From Massilia forsythiae (GTDB lineage: Bacteria > Pseudomonadota > Gammaproteobacteria > Burkholderiales > Burkholderiaceae_D), in contig NZ_CP051685.1 of assembly GCF_012849555.1 (NCBI RefSeq), forward strand, positions 310,001-374,000: DNA of 64,000 nt, in the 5' to 3' direction. Made by a program: the position numbers and the translations under genes. The notes beneath the pieces are model-generated. The model did no database searches, was not told the origin of the DNA, and saw only the letters and a list, made by a program, of their open reading frames with translations. This document shows, piece by piece, positions 27,059-37,054 of this stretch (the first letter of the stretch is position 1; every line of letters begins with the position of its first letter).

Positions 27059-27699
27059 GTCGGGGTTCCTTTCGATGCGTTGCTTGAAGAATCGGAAGCG
27101 ACCTGCCAGGCTTCCAGCAGGAAGTCGGCGTCGCGGTGATGCAGGGTGCGCACCAGGCCGGGCAAGCGGCCGGCCAGCGCGTGCACCGTCGCGGTCGGGG
27201 TGATGTGGTCGTCGAAGCCGTGCAGGTAATGGCACAGCACCAGTTCGCCGTCGTCGTCGAGGCTGGCGCGCGCCCGTTGCAGCATGTCGTCCAGCGCGGC
27301 GGCGTCCAGGTAGTAGGCGAATTCGCTGATGACGACCAGGTCGAAGCGGGTGTCCGCCGGCCACTCGTCCGGCAGGCCCAGCTGCTCGAAACGCACATGC
27401 CCGGGCGCCGTGGATGCGGGGTCGGCGCCTTCCTGCAGCCGCCGCCGCGCCGCCGCCAGCGCGCTGGGCGAGCCGTCGCTGACCAGCAGGCGCTCGCAGC
27501 GCAGCGCCAGCGCGGCGCTCATCTCGCCGTTGCCGCAGCCGGGCTCGTAGACGCTGCGGTAGTGCGGCCTGGCCAGGCTGGCCAGCAGCACGGCGCGCTT
27601 GCGCCGCTCGTACCAGGCGCCGCGCACGTTCCACGGATCCTCGTTGGCGGCGTACAGCGCCTCGAAATGGGCCTTGCGCTCAGGCGGTTGGGCAGTCAT
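27055..27699 (-). CDS. SAM-dependent methyltransferase (NodS-like) of the PIG-L cluster
   Basis: A 214-residue class I methyltransferase. It begins [20 protein letters not shown] and has DPWNVRGAWYERRKRAVLLA, a segment typical of NodS-like/PIG-L-linked methyltransferases. SAM motif I is VYEPGCGNGEMSAALA, then LLVSDGSPSALAAARRR, and DLVVISEFAYYLDAAALDDM is the motif IV region. Start ATG 27699 overlaps the PIG-L gene end by 20 bp and its stop overlaps the glycosyltransferase start. NodS N-methylates a chitooligosaccharide freed of its acetyl group; pairing with a deacetylase here suggests an analogous deacetylate-then-methylate step, which is inference. Confidence 0.85.
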   Translation of the reverse strand: MTAQPPERKAHFEALYAANEDPWNVRGAWYERRKRAVLLASLARPHYRSVYEPGCGNGEMSAALALRCERLLVSDGSPSALAAARRRLQEGADPASTAPGHVRFEQLGLPDEWPADTRFDLVVISEFAYYLDAAALDDMLQRARASLDDDGELVLCHYLHGFDDHITPTATVHALAGRLPGLVRTLHHRDADFLLEAWQVASDSSSNASKGTPT

Positions 27700-28468
27700 G
27701 GAAATACACCTCGAATGGATTGAACGCGCGCGCCAGGGCATGCGCGGGAAGGATGGGCGCGGCGCCGGTGCTGGCGTCCGGCGATATCTGGCTGTGGAAA
27801 CAGGCCATCGCCTCGCGCTTGCTTTGCACCGCTTGCGGCGGCAGCGCCAGTTTCACGGCTTGTGCCAGCGGCATGGCGCCGTCGCCCGGCGCGCTCCAGT
27901 GCCAGCCCCACACCGGCGCTTCCAGCACGCGCGCGCCGCATGCCGCCGCCGCGGCGGCGCAGGCGCGCGCGGTGGCTTCGTGGTCGGGATGGCCGTCGTA
28001 GCGCCAGGTGGTGACCACCACGTCGCCGGCCCGCACGATGGCGCGCAGGCGTCCGACCAGGTCGGCCTCGGCGGCGCGCACGCCGCCGTCGGGGATGCCG
28101 AGCCGGACGATTTGGGGTGCGGCGATGCCCAGGCAGCGCAGCGCCGCCTCGGTCTCGCCCGGCCGGGTGGCCAGCAGGCGCGCGCGCGGCCAGTCGGGCG
28201 AGTTCTCGTGGCTGCGCTCGCCGTCGGTGACCGCCACCACCACGACCGCCGGCGCGGCGCCGCCGCGCTGCGCCAGCAGGTGCAGCAGCCCGCCGCAGGA
28301 CAGGATCTCATCGTCCGGATGCGGCGCCACCACCAGCAGGCGCGCGCCGGGCGGCACCAGCGCATCCACGCCGGCGGCCGGCAGCGCGGCCACGCCGGCA
28401 TCGGCGCGCCAGTCCTGCGCGGAAGTGCCGGTGCCGACGATGCTGCGGTCGCGGTTCACAGCGTCCAT
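27680..28468 (-). CDS. PIG-L (LmbE) family deacetylase
   Basis: A 262-residue zinc deacetylase. The metal motif PHPDDE appears in [20 protein letters not shown] (residues about 45-64) and the distant ligand region is [19 protein letters not shown]. Family members remove N-acetyl groups from GlcNAc-type conjugates. Start ATG 28468 overlaps the preceding gene by 13 bp. It belongs to the four-gene cluster and is the likely first modifying enzyme acting on an N-acetylated sugar. The preceding gene, by contrast, encodes an acyl-CoA-dehydrogenase-like oxidoreductase. Confidence 0.9.
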   Translation of the reverse strand: MDAVNRDRSIVGTGTSAQDWRADAGVAALPAAGVDALVPPGARLLVVAPHPDDEILSCGGLLHLLAQRGGAAPAVVVVAVTDGERSHENSPDWPRARLLATRPGETEAALRCLGIAAPQIVRLGIPDGGVRAAEADLVGRLRAIVRAGDVVVTTWRYDGHPDHEATARACAAAAAACGARVLEAPVWGWHWSAPGDGAMPLAQAVKLALPPQAVQSKREAMACFHSQISPDASTGAAPILPAHALARAFNPFEVYFHDCPTA

Positions 28469-29535
28469 GGCGCCCTCCTTACGTTTGCCACGTCGTCCGC
28501 CGCATCGTCCGCCGGCCCTTGCCCGACCACGCGCCCGACCGTTTCCTGGTCGCGTTCGGCGTGGCTCTGGCGCAGGAACACCGGCAGGTCGGCGAACAGG
28601 CGCGCCATCGCCGGGTCCTTGCACATCGGCCCCGGCCCCAGTGCGCGCCCCACCGCCGCCAGCGCCGTCGTGGCCGCCGCTTCCACCGACAGGCGCACCG
28701 ACACCGCCGCCAGCATCGCATTGTCGTGCGGCGCGGCGTCGATGGCGGCGGCGCTCTCGCGCAGCAGCGCGGCGCTGCCCTGCAGCGCCACCGTCACCTC
28801 GCCCAGCTGCGCCAGCCGGTGCGCGTCGGCCTGGCCCGCCAGGCGGCGGCGCAGCGCCTCCGCCAGCGCGGTCGCCGCGCCGTACCAGACCGCCGCCACG
28901 CCGGCGCCGCCGTGCCAGAAGCCGGGCCGGCGCACATAAAAGCCGGACTCGCCCAGCGGCGTGGCGCGGGCGCCGTCGAACTGCACGTCGACGCTGCCGG
29001 AGCCCTGCATGCCGATGGCGTTCCAGCCGTCGTCCGTCACGCGCACGCCCGGCTGGCGCATCTCGACCGCGGCCAGCATCGCCTCGCCGGCCGCGTTCCA
29101 GCAGCTGAGCACCGCATGCGACATGTGCTGCGCGCCCGAGCACCAGGCCTTGCGCCCGGCCAGCACGAATCCGCCATCGGGGCCGGCCTGCAGCAGCACG
29201 CGCGCGTCGGGCGGTTCAGCGCACCAGGTGCCCCAGGTCGAGCCGGGCCGCGCCAGGCCATCCATGCCGGCCTCGGCCAGGATGGCCAGCGCATCGGTAT
29301 GGCCTTCGAACAGCTTGGCCAGGCTGAGATCACGGGCGCCGACGGCGGCCAGCGCGCGCCAGCGTTCGAGGGTGCGCCCTTGGCCCGGCAGCGGCAGGCG
29401 ATCCGCGCCGGCCTCTACCAGCCGGCGCAGGGCGGCGCCCGCATCCAGGCCGCGCAGGCCGTGCAAGTGGCCCTGCAGCCGGCTGCAGGCATCGGCACCA
29501 TCGGAGGAGGCGAAGGGAAGCAGGTCGTTAGGCAT
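28456..29535 (-). CDS. Acyl-CoA-dehydrogenase-like flavoprotein of the PIG-L cluster
   Basis: A 359-residue protein with acyl-CoA dehydrogenase fold. The middle-domain FAD motif is visible as [20 protein letters not shown], preceded by [15 protein letters not shown]; the helical C-domain follows. The usual C-terminal EGT motif next to FAD is not seen; instead there is [18 protein letters not shown], so the catalytic base and substrate may differ from beta-oxidation enzymes. It is shorter than canonical family members. Start ATG 29535. First gene of the operon; a 300-bp non-coding stretch lies upstream, before htpX, which is divergently oriented. Confidence 0.82.
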   Translation of the reverse strand: MPNDLLPFASSDGADACSRLQGHLHGLRGLDAGAALRRLVEAGADRLPLPGQGRTLERWRALAAVGARDLSLAKLFEGHTDALAILAEAGMDGLARPGSTWGTWCAEPPDARVLLQAGPDGGFVLAGRKAWCSGAQHMSHAVLSCWNAAGEAMLAAVEMRQPGVRVTDDGWNAIGMQGSGSVDVQFDGARATPLGESGFYVRRPGFWHGGAGVAAVWYGAATALAEALRRRLAGQADAHRLAQLGEVTVALQGSAALLRESAAAIDAAPHDNAMLAAVSVRLSVEAAATTALAAVGRALGPGPMCKDPAMARLFADLPVFLRQSHAERDQETVGRVVGQGPADDAADDVANVRRAPWTL

Positions 29536-29835
29536 GATAAAGATTGCGAAAATTGCATCGTACCACTTGGGGCTTGCAGACTCCCGCACGCGAGCGCAGA
29601 CTGGCGGCATCCCGGCGGTATCGACGGCGTATCGCCGTGTTACCCGGGCTCGTCACGCACCAGCCGATCGAAGCGCATGCCGAATCGTGTCGAACTTAGT
29701 TTTTTTCGAAGTAACCATTCCATGAACTTCGCTTTTTACGATCTCATGCTTGTTTTAAGCTGTCGGCTTGGAAACGGTCAATGCACTACGAATGGATGGC
29801 CGTTGTCTTTTATTAACCATGACGAGACCCTGATC
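29536..29835. other. Divergent intergenic region between PIG-L cluster and htpX
   Basis: 300 bp holding the promoters of both divergent transcription units. A T-rich stretch (TTAGTTTTTTTCG) lies near 29696-29708. I see no confident promoter boxes, repeats or coding potential. Confidence 0.4.
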
Positions 29836-30711
29836 ATGAAACGCATCCTGCTGTTTATCGCCACCAACCTTGCCATCATGCTCGTGCTCGGCATCTCGGC
29901 GAGCCTGCTCGGTGTGAACAAATACCTCACCGCGAACGGCTTGAACCTGGGCGCCCTGCTCGGCTTCGCCGCCCTGATGGGCTTCGGCGGCGCCTTCATC
30001 TCACTCTGGCTGTCGAAGCCGATCGCCAAGTTCTCGACCGGGGCGCGCGTCATCGGGCAGCCGGCCAACCAGACCGAACAATGGCTGGTGCAGACCGTCG
30101 CCGCGCAAGCCAACAAGGCCGGTATCGCCATGCCGGAAGTCGCCATCTACCCGGGCGAGCCGAACGCCTTCGCCACCGGCGCCACCAGGAACGCGTCGCT
30201 GGTGGCGGTGTCGACCGGCCTGCTGGACGCGATGACGCGCGAGGAAGCCGAAGCCGTGCTGGCCCACGAAGTGGCCCACATCGCCAACGGCGACATGGTC
30301 ACGCTGACGCTGATCCAGGGCGTGGTCAACACCTTCGTCATCTTCGCAGCGCGCGTGGTCGCCTACTTCGTCGACGGCTTCCTGCGCCGCGGCGAGGAAG
30401 GTGAAAGCCACGGCCCCGGCATCGCCTTCACCGTCACCTCGGTGGTGTGCGACCTGCTGTTCGGCCTGCTGGCCAGCATCATCGTGGCCTGGTTCTCGCG
30501 CCAGCGCGAATTCCGCGCCGACCGCGGCTCGGCCGGCATCATGGGCACGCCGCGTCCGATGATCGCCGCGCTGCGCCGCCTGGGCGGCATCGCCCAGGGC
30601 GACCTGCCGAAGAACATGGCGGCGTCCGGCATCGCCGGCGGCGGCGTGCTGTCCCTGTTCAGCACCCACCCGTCCACCGAGGCGCGCATCGCCGCCCTCC
30701 AGGGCAGCTGA
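29836..30711 (+). CDS. htpX: Membrane protease HtpX
   Basis: A 291-residue M48 zinc metalloprotease of the inner membrane that degrades misfolded membrane proteins. Two N-terminal membrane helices (about 4-24 and 36-58), the zinc motif HEVAH at 144-148 in [16 protein letters not shown], a second helix pair about 155-210, and the third-ligand region [16 protein letters not shown]. Full length and similar throughout to enterobacterial HtpX. The AI-2E-type gene starts right after its stop codon (TGAGTG), so they are co-transcribed. Confidence 0.96.
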   Translation: MKRILLFIATNLAIMLVLGISASLLGVNKYLTANGLNLGALLGFAALMGFGGAFISLWLSKPIAKFSTGARVIGQPANQTEQWLVQTVAAQANKAGIAMPEVAIYPGEPNAFATGATRNASLVAVSTGLLDAMTREEAEAVLAHEVAHIANGDMVTLTLIQGVVNTFVIFAARVVAYFVDGFLRRGEEGESHGPGIAFTVTSVVCDLLFGLLASIIVAWFSRQREFRADRGSAGIMGTPRPMIAALRRLGGIAQGDLPKNMAASGIAGGGVLSLFSTHPSTEARIAALQGS

Positions 30712-31818
30712 GTGAACGGCCGGCCGATGCGGACACCGCCCTTCGTGCTGCCGACGCTGTTCGCGCTCGCGCTGGCCTTCTTGCTGCAGCATTTCCTCGG
30801 CTCGCTGGCCTGGGCGGCGCTGCTGGCGACGATCACCTGGCCGCTGCACCAGCGCCTGCTGCGGCGCGGCTGGCCGCGCGCCGCCAGCGCCGCCCTGCTG
30901 GTGGGCCTGCTGGTGATCAGCTTCCTGGGGCCGTCGGTATTGTTGTTCAATGCCCTCAGCAGCGAGCTGGCCGGCGTGCAGCGCCTGTTCGCCCAGCTGA
31001 ACGGCAGCGGCGTGCCGGTGCCGGACTGGGTGGCGCGCCTGCCGCTGGTGGCGGAACCGGCGCTTAAGTGGTGGACCGAGCACCTGGCCACGCCGGGCGG
31101 CCTCAACGGCCTGCTGCGCAGCACGCTCGGCGACTTCATGCCGCACCTGACCGGCGCGGCGCGCACCTGGGGCTCGACCATCCTGGCCAACGCCCTGTAC
31201 CTGTTCCTGACCCTCCTGACCCTGTTCGTGCTGTACCTACACGGTGCCGCCGCCGTGCATTACACCGACCGCGCCGGGGCGCGCCTGCTGCCCCAGCACT
31301 ATCCGCTGCTGCGCCGCCTGTTCCCGCTGTCGGTGCGCGGCACCGCGCTCGGCCTGTGCTCGATCGCGATCCTGGAAGGCATCGTGCTCGGCATCGCGTA
31401 TGCGCTGGCCGGCGCCCCGGCGCCGGCGCTGCTGGCGGTGATCACCGGCTACCTGGCCCTGATCCCCGGCGGCGCGCCGCTGTCGTTCACGGCGGTGTCG
31501 CTGCTGCTCCTGGGACAGGGCCACTCGGGCGCGGCGCTCGGCCTGTTCAGCTGGGGCGCGGTCGAACTGTTCATGGTCGACAAGTTCATCCGGCCGAAAC
31601 TGATCGGCCGGCGCGTCAACCTGCCGTTCCTGGCGGTGCTGTTCGGCCTGCTGGGCGGGGTGTCGACGCTGGGCGTGATCGGCCTGTTCGTCGGCCCGTT
31701 CCTGATGGCGCTGCTGTTCGCGTGGCTGCGCGGCGACGACGCCGTGCTGCCTGCGCCTCCGGCAGAGCATACCGCGCTACATACCAGTTCAGGATTGGAA
31801 GATTACCGCACGCCATAG
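30712..31818 (+). CDS. AI-2E family (PerM-type) membrane transporter
   Basis: A 368-residue multi-pass membrane protein with about 8 helices. The conserved C-terminal region is visible: VITGYLALIPGGAPLSFTAV, then LFSWGAVELFMVDKFIRPKL, then GGVSTLGVIGLFVGPFLMAL. Family members include AI-2 exporter TqsA and Na+/H+ antiporters, so the substrate is not predictable. GTG 30712 starts directly after the htpX stop; an ATG five codons later is an alternative. The tail after the last helix is short and acidic. Confidence 0.88.
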   Translation: MNGRPMRTPPFVLPTLFALALAFLLQHFLGSLAWAALLATITWPLHQRLLRRGWPRAASAALLVGLLVISFLGPSVLLFNALSSELAGVQRLFAQLNGSGVPVPDWVARLPLVAEPALKWWTEHLATPGGLNGLLRSTLGDFMPHLTGAARTWGSTILANALYLFLTLLTLFVLYLHGAAAVHYTDRAGARLLPQHYPLLRRLFPLSVRGTALGLCSIAILEGIVLGIAYALAGAPAPALLAVITGYLALIPGGAPLSFTAVSLLLLGQGHSGAALGLFSWGAVELFMVDKFIRPKLIGRRVNLPFLAVLFGLLGGVSTLGVIGLFVGPFLMALLFAWLRGDDAVLPAPPAEHTALHTSSGLEDYRTP

Positions 31819-31934
31819 TGTTGGCAGTCATGCAATTGCAAACGATGGCCGGACCAGCCAATACCAATTAAAGACCTGTTGACAGCCCAATCCGCCGCTC
31901 CTATAGTGCCCTGACCTTTCGGCAGGACATACTC

Positions 31935-32858
31935 ATGATCGACTATCTCATCGGCGTCGACGGCGGCGGCACCGGCACCAGGGTGCGCCTGGCGCGCGGC
32001 GACGGCGCCGGCGCCTGGCAGGAACTGGCGCAAGGCGCCGGCGGGCCTTCCGGCCTCGGGCTGGGCGTGGAACGCGCCTGGACGGCGGTACGCGGCGCCG
32101 TGCAGGCCGCCTTCGATGCGGCCGGGCTGGCACAGCCGGCGCCGCGGCAAGTGGCCATCGGCCTCGGCCTGGCAGGCGTGCACAACCGCCAGTGGGCGGC
32201 GGATTTCGTCGCCGGCGATCCGGGCTATGCCGCCCTGGTCCTGGAAACCGATGCCTTCACCACCCTGATGGGAGCCCACGACGGCGCTCCCGGCGCCATC
32301 GTCGCCATCGGCACCGGCAGCGTCGGCGAAGCCCTGCTGGCCGACGGCGCCCGGCGCGAAGTCGGCGGCTGGGGCTTCCCGGCCGGCGACGAGGCCGGCG
32401 GCGGCTGGATCGGGCTGCGCGCGGTCAACCACCTGCAGCAGGTGCTGGACGGGCGCCGCCCCGCCAGCCCGTTCGCGCATGACCTGACGGCCGCCTGCGG
32501 CGGCGGCAACGGCTGCCGCGACACGGTGCAGGCCTGGCTAGCGCAAGCCAACCAGACCGCCTACGCCGGCCTGGCGCCCTTGGTGCTGCGCCACGCCGAC
32601 GACCCGGTGGCGCACACGATCCTGCTGGAAGCCGGCCGTGAAGCGGCGAACATCGCGCGCGCGCTCGACCCGCAGGGCGCGCTGCCGCTGGCCCTGTGCG
32701 GCAGCCTCGGCGCGGCGCTGCGCCCCTGGCTGCCGCCCGCCCTGGCGGCGCGCGCCACGCCGCCGCGCGGCGATTCGGCGCAGGGTGCCCTGCGCATGGC
32801 CGCGCTCTACCTGACCCGGCACGCCAGCGCGCCCGGCCGGCCGGAGGCACGCCAGTGA
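31935..32858 (+). CDS. N-acetylglucosamine kinase, BadF/BadG family
   Basis: A 307-residue ASKHA-fold kinase. Phosphate-1 motif IGVDGGGTGTRVRLA at the N-terminus, ALGLGLAGVHN-like segment, phosphate-2 AIVAIGTGSVGEALL, adenosine region WGFPAGDEAGGGWIGLRAV and LALCGSLGAALRPWL near the end. In this operon context (followed by nagA and nagZ) it most likely phosphorylates GlcNAc freed by NagZ to GlcNAc-6-P. Its stop overlaps the nagA start (GTGA). Start ATG 31935. The exact hexosamine cannot be fixed from sequence. Confidence 0.88.
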   Translation: MIDYLIGVDGGGTGTRVRLARGDGAGAWQELAQGAGGPSGLGLGVERAWTAVRGAVQAAFDAAGLAQPAPRQVAIGLGLAGVHNRQWAADFVAGDPGYAALVLETDAFTTLMGAHDGAPGAIVAIGTGSVGEALLADGARREVGGWGFPAGDEAGGGWIGLRAVNHLQQVLDGRRPASPFAHDLTAACGGGNGCRDTVQAWLAQANQTAYAGLAPLVLRHADDPVAHTILLEAGREAANIARALDPQGALPLALCGSLGAALRPWLPPALAARATPPRGDSAQGALRMAALYLTRHASAPGRPEARQ

Positions 32859-33973
32859 ACCACGCCACCTTGACCGGCAACATCCTGACACCGGACGGCT
32901 GGCTGCACGGCGCGCTGCGCCATGGCGCCGGCACCATCGCGACGATCGAGGGCGCGCCCGCCGATCCGTCCGCCAACGGCGACGACTACATCCTGCCCGG
33001 CTTCATCGACCTGCACGTGCACGGCGGCGCCGGACGCGACATGATGGAAGGCGGCGACGCCGCGCACGCCATCGCGCGCCTGCACGCGCGCCACGGCACC
33101 ACCAGCCTGCTGGCCACCACCATGACCGCGCCGCTGCCCGACATCGAACGTGCGCTGGACGCCATCGGGTCCGCCGTCCGCGCGCGCGGCCGCGGCGAAG
33201 CGCGCATCCTGGGCGTGCACCTGGAAGGCCCGTACATCAATTCCGGCAAGCTGGGGGCCCAGCCGCCGTTCGCACGCGAAGCATCCCTCGGCGAAGTCGA
33301 GCGCCTGGGCGCGCGCGCGCCGCTGCGCCTGATCACGGTGGCGCCCGAACTCGAAGGCCATTTGGCGCTGGTGCGCGCGCTGGCGGACGCCGGCATCCGC
33401 GTGCAGGTCGGCCACACCACCGGCTCCTACGAGGACGGCGTGCGCGCGCTGGAGCACGGCGCGGCCGGCTTCACCCACCTGTTCAACGCCATGCCGGGCC
33501 TGCACCACCGCGACCCCGGCATGGTCGGCGCCGCGCTGGCGCATGCCGAATACGCCGAGATCATCCCCGACCTGCTGCACGTGCATCCGGGCGCGATCAA
33601 GGTGGCGCTGCGCGCGATTCCCCACCTGTACTGCGTGACCGATTCCACCGCCGCCGCCGGCATGCCCGACGGCGACTACATGCTGGGCCGCCAGGTCGTG
33701 CACAAGTGCATGGGCGGCGTGCGCCTGGCGGACGGTACCCTGGCCGGCAGCACCCTCACCATGGACCAGGCGCTGCGCAACCTGGTGGCGATCGGCCTGG
33801 ACCTGGCCGACGCCGCGCGCCGCGTCTCGACCAATGCCGCCGACTACCTGGGCGAGACCCGCCGCGGGCGCCTGGCGCCGGGCTGCCACGCCGACCTGGT
33901 GGTGCTGGACCGCGACCTGCAGCTGAAAGCCGTCTATGTCGAAGGAGAAGCCTGTGCAGTCGCCGCTGACTGA
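32855..33973 (+). CDS. nagA: N-acetylglucosamine-6-phosphate deacetylase
   Basis: A 372-residue amidohydrolase converting GlcNAc-6-P to glucosamine-6-P and acetate. The motif HVHGG (54-58) in GFIDLHVHGGAGRDM, the metal Glu in LGVHLEGPYIN, His in VQVGHTTGSY and THLFNAMPGLHHRDPG, and catalytic Asp in YCVTDSTAAAGMPDG are all seen. The start is GTG 32855, overlapping the kinase stop, and the end overlaps nagZ by 20 bp. The three genes form a compact amino-sugar recycling operon. nagB (deaminase) is not present here. Confidence 0.95.
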   Translation: MNHATLTGNILTPDGWLHGALRHGAGTIATIEGAPADPSANGDDYILPGFIDLHVHGGAGRDMMEGGDAAHAIARLHARHGTTSLLATTMTAPLPDIERALDAIGSAVRARGRGEARILGVHLEGPYINSGKLGAQPPFAREASLGEVERLGARAPLRLITVAPELEGHLALVRALADAGIRVQVGHTTGSYEDGVRALEHGAAGFTHLFNAMPGLHHRDPGMVGAALAHAEYAEIIPDLLHVHPGAIKVALRAIPHLYCVTDSTAAAGMPDGDYMLGRQVVHKCMGGVRLADGTLAGSTLTMDQALRNLVAIGLDLADAARRVSTNAADYLGETRRGRLAPGCHADLVVLDRDLQLKAVYVEGEACAVAAD

Positions 33974-35489
33974 GGCCCCGTCCACCCGGCCTGGCGCCAC
34001 GGTCGCGCCGGACGACGCGCGCCGCCTGGCCGGCCAGCTGGTGATGATCCGCCTGGCCGGCACCGCGCTGGACGAAGACAGTGCCGCCTTCATCCGCGCC
34101 AACCGCATCCGCGGCGCCTGCCTGTTCCGCCAGAACATGGTCGATGCCGGCCAGCTGGGCGAGCTCACCGGCGCCCTGCGCGCGGCGATGGGAGAGAATG
34201 CCCTGATCGCCCTCGACCAGGAAGGCGGCGCCGTGGTGCGCTCGCTGTGGGTGCCGCCGCCGCCGTCGGCGATGGCGCTGGGCGCGGCCGACGATCCGGC
34301 CCTGGCGCGTGACGTCGGCGCCGCGGTGGCGCGCGCGGTGAAGTCGATGGGCTTCAACTGGAATTTCGCGCCGGTGCTGGACCTGAACAACAACCCCTTG
34401 AATCCGGTGATCGCCGAGCGCTCGTTCGGCGCCGATCCGCAGCGCGCCGCCGCCATCGCGCTGGCCTGGATGGCGGGTAGCCAAGCCGAGGGCGTGGCCT
34501 GCTGCGTCAAGCATTTCCCCGGCCACGGCGACACCCACGTCGATTCGCACCGCGACCTGCCCACCGTCGACAAGCCCCTCGACGAACTGGAACGCTTCGA
34601 GTTCGCGCCCTTCCGCACGGCCGCGCCGCACGCGCCGGCGGTGATGACGGCGCACATCGTGTACCCGGCGCTGGACCCGCACAGCCCGGCCACGATGTCG
34701 CGCGCGATCCTGCACGACCTGCTGCGCGCCGGCTGGGACTACCACGGCGTGATCATCACCGACGGCATGGACATGCATGCCATCGCGCACCGCTACGGCG
34801 CCGGCCAGGCCGCCCTGAACGCACTGCTGGCGGGCGCCGACATGGTGATGGCGATCGGCAGCCGCGCCACCCAGGAAGAAACGCTGGACGCCATCGCCGG
34901 AGCCATCGCCGACGGCCGCCTGCCGCTGCACGAGGTGCGGGCGCGCCTGGATCGGCTGGACCGGTTGGCCGCGACCTACCCGGCGCTGGCCGCGCCCTAC
35001 GCCACCGAGGCCGCCGACCGCGCCCTGATGGCGCGCGCCTGGCAGCGCGGCTTGACGGCTTACCGCGCACCGCGCCGTCCGCCGCCCGGGGCCAGGCTGC
35101 GCCTGGTGGCGCGCCAGGACGTGGTCAGCGACGGCGTGTCCGAAGCCGGCGTGCCGGCGGCGCGCATCGCCGCGGCGCTGGGCGAGCGGTACGACGTCGA
35201 CCTGGTCACCTTCGCCGACGCCGAACGCTTCGACTGGAATGCGCTGCCGGCGGATGGCCGCTTCACGCTGCTGGCCTCGACCTCACGGCGCCGCTACGGC
35301 CCGCATGCGCGCGCCACCTGGCAGCCGGACCTGCACCTGGCCCTGTGGAATCCGTACCAGGCGCTCGACTTCGACGCGCCGGCGCTGCTGACCTTCGGTT
35401 TCGCGCCGCCGGCGCTGGAAGCCGTGAACGCCTGGCTGGCCGGCGACATCGAAGCGCAAGGACATTGCCCGGTGCCCGGCTTCGCATGA
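33954..35489 (+). CDS. nagZ: Beta-N-acetylhexosaminidase, GH3 (NagZ-type)
   Basis: A 511-residue GH3 glycosidase that removes terminal GlcNAc from muropeptides or chitooligosaccharides. IALDQEGGAV is the conserved early motif, CCVKHFPGHGDTHVDSH (from about residue 183) is the NagZ catalytic His/Asp loop, and GVIITDGMDMHAI carries the nucleophile-region Asp. It is longer than short NagZ (about 340 aa) owing to a C-terminal GH3 alpha/beta-sandwich-like domain (about 360-511). GTG 33954 is preferred since GAAGGAG lies 6 nt upstream; an ATG at 33936 is in frame. No signal peptide, so cytosolic. Confidence 0.9.
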   Translation: MQSPLTEAPSTRPGATVAPDDARRLAGQLVMIRLAGTALDEDSAAFIRANRIRGACLFRQNMVDAGQLGELTGALRAAMGENALIALDQEGGAVVRSLWVPPPPSAMALGAADDPALARDVGAAVARAVKSMGFNWNFAPVLDLNNNPLNPVIAERSFGADPQRAAAIALAWMAGSQAEGVACCVKHFPGHGDTHVDSHRDLPTVDKPLDELERFEFAPFRTAAPHAPAVMTAHIVYPALDPHSPATMSRAILHDLLRAGWDYHGVIITDGMDMHAIAHRYGAGQAALNALLAGADMVMAIGSRATQEETLDAIAGAIADGRLPLHEVRARLDRLDRLAATYPALAAPYATEAADRALMARAWQRGLTAYRAPRRPPPGARLRLVARQDVVSDGVSEAGVPAARIAAALGERYDVDLVTFADAERFDWNALPADGRFTLLASTSRRRYGPHARATWQPDLHLALWNPYQALDFDAPALLTFGFAPPALEAVNAWLAGDIEAQGHCPVPGFA

Positions 35490-35711
35490 GCAAACACCGC
35501 GCGCGCAAGCGACGACGCGCGGTAACGCATTGTAACGACGGCACCGCCGACCCGGCCGCTGCGGCACAATGCCCCTGCCCGATTCACGCAGGGTGCGCGC
35601 ATGCGCGCCCGATCGCGTACTTTGTGGGACAATGCACGTTTTGTTCGAGTTGGCAAATTTGCCACTGTTCAATTTAATCGTCATACGCCGTTACCAAGAG
35701 AAGGATACTCC

Positions 35712-37019
35712 ATGTCCCAATTCCGTCTTGCCCGCCTTGCCCTGATGTTTGCCGCGATCGGCCTGAATGCCGCGCCGGCCCTGATGCACGGCGCGTCCGC
35801 GCAAAACAATGCCAAGCCGGCCGCACCGGCGGCGGCGCCCCAGGATTCGGTCCGTCCCGACCTGTTCAAGCTGCTCGATCCGGCGCAGATCAAGCCGCTG
35901 ATGGATGCCAAGAACTACACCGAAGTCCAGAACCGCGTGACCCAGGCCGAAGCCTTCCCGGACAAGACCCCGTACGAAATCTACGTGGTCAACCGCATGA
36001 AGCTGTCGCTGGCCAGCGCCACCAACAACGACGCCATGCAGACGCAGGCGCTGGAGGCGGTCATCGCCTCGGGCAAGCTGGCGCCGGCCGACCAGGCCAG
36101 CTTCACGCAAGCCTTGGCCCAGTCCTACTTCAACGCCAAGAACTATCCGAAAGCAATCGAGATGTTCAAGCAGATGCAGGCCAACGGCAACAACACCGAC
36201 GCCGTCAACGCGGCCCTGATCCGCGCCTACTACTTCAGCGGCGACTACGCCACCGCGGTCAAGATGCAGGGCCCGGTGCTGGAAGCCCAGCAAAAGGCCG
36301 GCAAGACCCCGAGCGCCGAAGACCTGCGCCTGTACGCCTCGGCCGCCAACAAGACCAAGGACGACGCCGCCTACCTGCGCGGCCTGGAACAGCTGGCGTC
36401 GTACTACCCGACCGACGATTACTGGGCCGACCTGATCAGCCGCGGCATCGTGCGCAAGGCGGGCTTCAGCGACGCCAACATCACCAACGTGCTGCGCCTG
36501 CAGTTTGCCGCCAGCAAGGCGATGTCGCCGGAAGCGTATACCGAACTGGCCGAACTGGCCCTGAAGGACGGCTTCCCGACCGAAGCCAAGAAGGTGGTCG
36601 ATGCCGGCTTCGCCGCGGGCGTGCTGGGCACCGGCAGCGCCGCCGCCCAGCACCGCCAGCTGCGCGACCGCGCCAACAAGGAAGCCGCCACCGACGCCAA
36701 GAACATCGCCGCCGGCGAAGCCTCGGCGGCCAAGGCCAAGAGCGGCATCGGCCTGGTCAACCTGGGCTGGGCCTATGTCACGATGGACCAGTACGACAAG
36801 GGCATCGGCTTCATCGAGCAGGGTATCGCCAAGGGCGGCCTGAAGTCGCCGGACGAAGCCAAGCTGCGCCTGGGCATGGCCTACGCGCGCGCCGGCCGCA
36901 AGGACCAAGCCATCAAGACCTTCGAGACCGTCAAGGCCGGCGGCGGCTTGGCCGACACCGCCCACTACTGGGTGCTGCTGGAAAACCACCCGGCCGGCGG
37001 CGCCACCGCGGCCAAGTAA
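35712..37019 (+). CDS. Exported TPR-repeat protein
   Basis: A 435-residue protein with a signal peptide (about 1-30, FRLARLALMFAAIGLNAAPA, then HGASAQ) and a mature region made of helical hairpins. Clear TPR-like units are TQALAQSYFNAKNYPKAIEM, LIRAYYFSGDYATAVKM, NLGWAYVTMDQYDKGIGF and RLGMAYARAGRKDQAIKTFE. It probably scaffolds periplasmic proteins; no partner is evident. ATG 35712 with GAGAAGGA upstream. Ends just before a strong terminator, so it is its own unit after the nag operon. Confidence 0.82.
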   Translation: MSQFRLARLALMFAAIGLNAAPALMHGASAQNNAKPAAPAAAPQDSVRPDLFKLLDPAQIKPLMDAKNYTEVQNRVTQAEAFPDKTPYEIYVVNRMKLSLASATNNDAMQTQALEAVIASGKLAPADQASFTQALAQSYFNAKNYPKAIEMFKQMQANGNNTDAVNAALIRAYYFSGDYATAVKMQGPVLEAQQKAGKTPSAEDLRLYASAANKTKDDAAYLRGLEQLASYYPTDDYWADLISRGIVRKAGFSDANITNVLRLQFAASKAMSPEAYTELAELALKDGFPTEAKKVVDAGFAAGVLGTGSAAAQHRQLRDRANKEAATDAKNIAAGEASAAKAKSGIGLVNLGWAYVTMDQYDKGIGFIEQGIAKGGLKSPDEAKLRLGMAYARAGRKDQAIKTFETVKAGGGLADTAHYWVLLENHPAGGATAAK

Positions 37020-37054
37020 GCACTGCAGCGTCCGCATACCGGCGGACGAGCATC

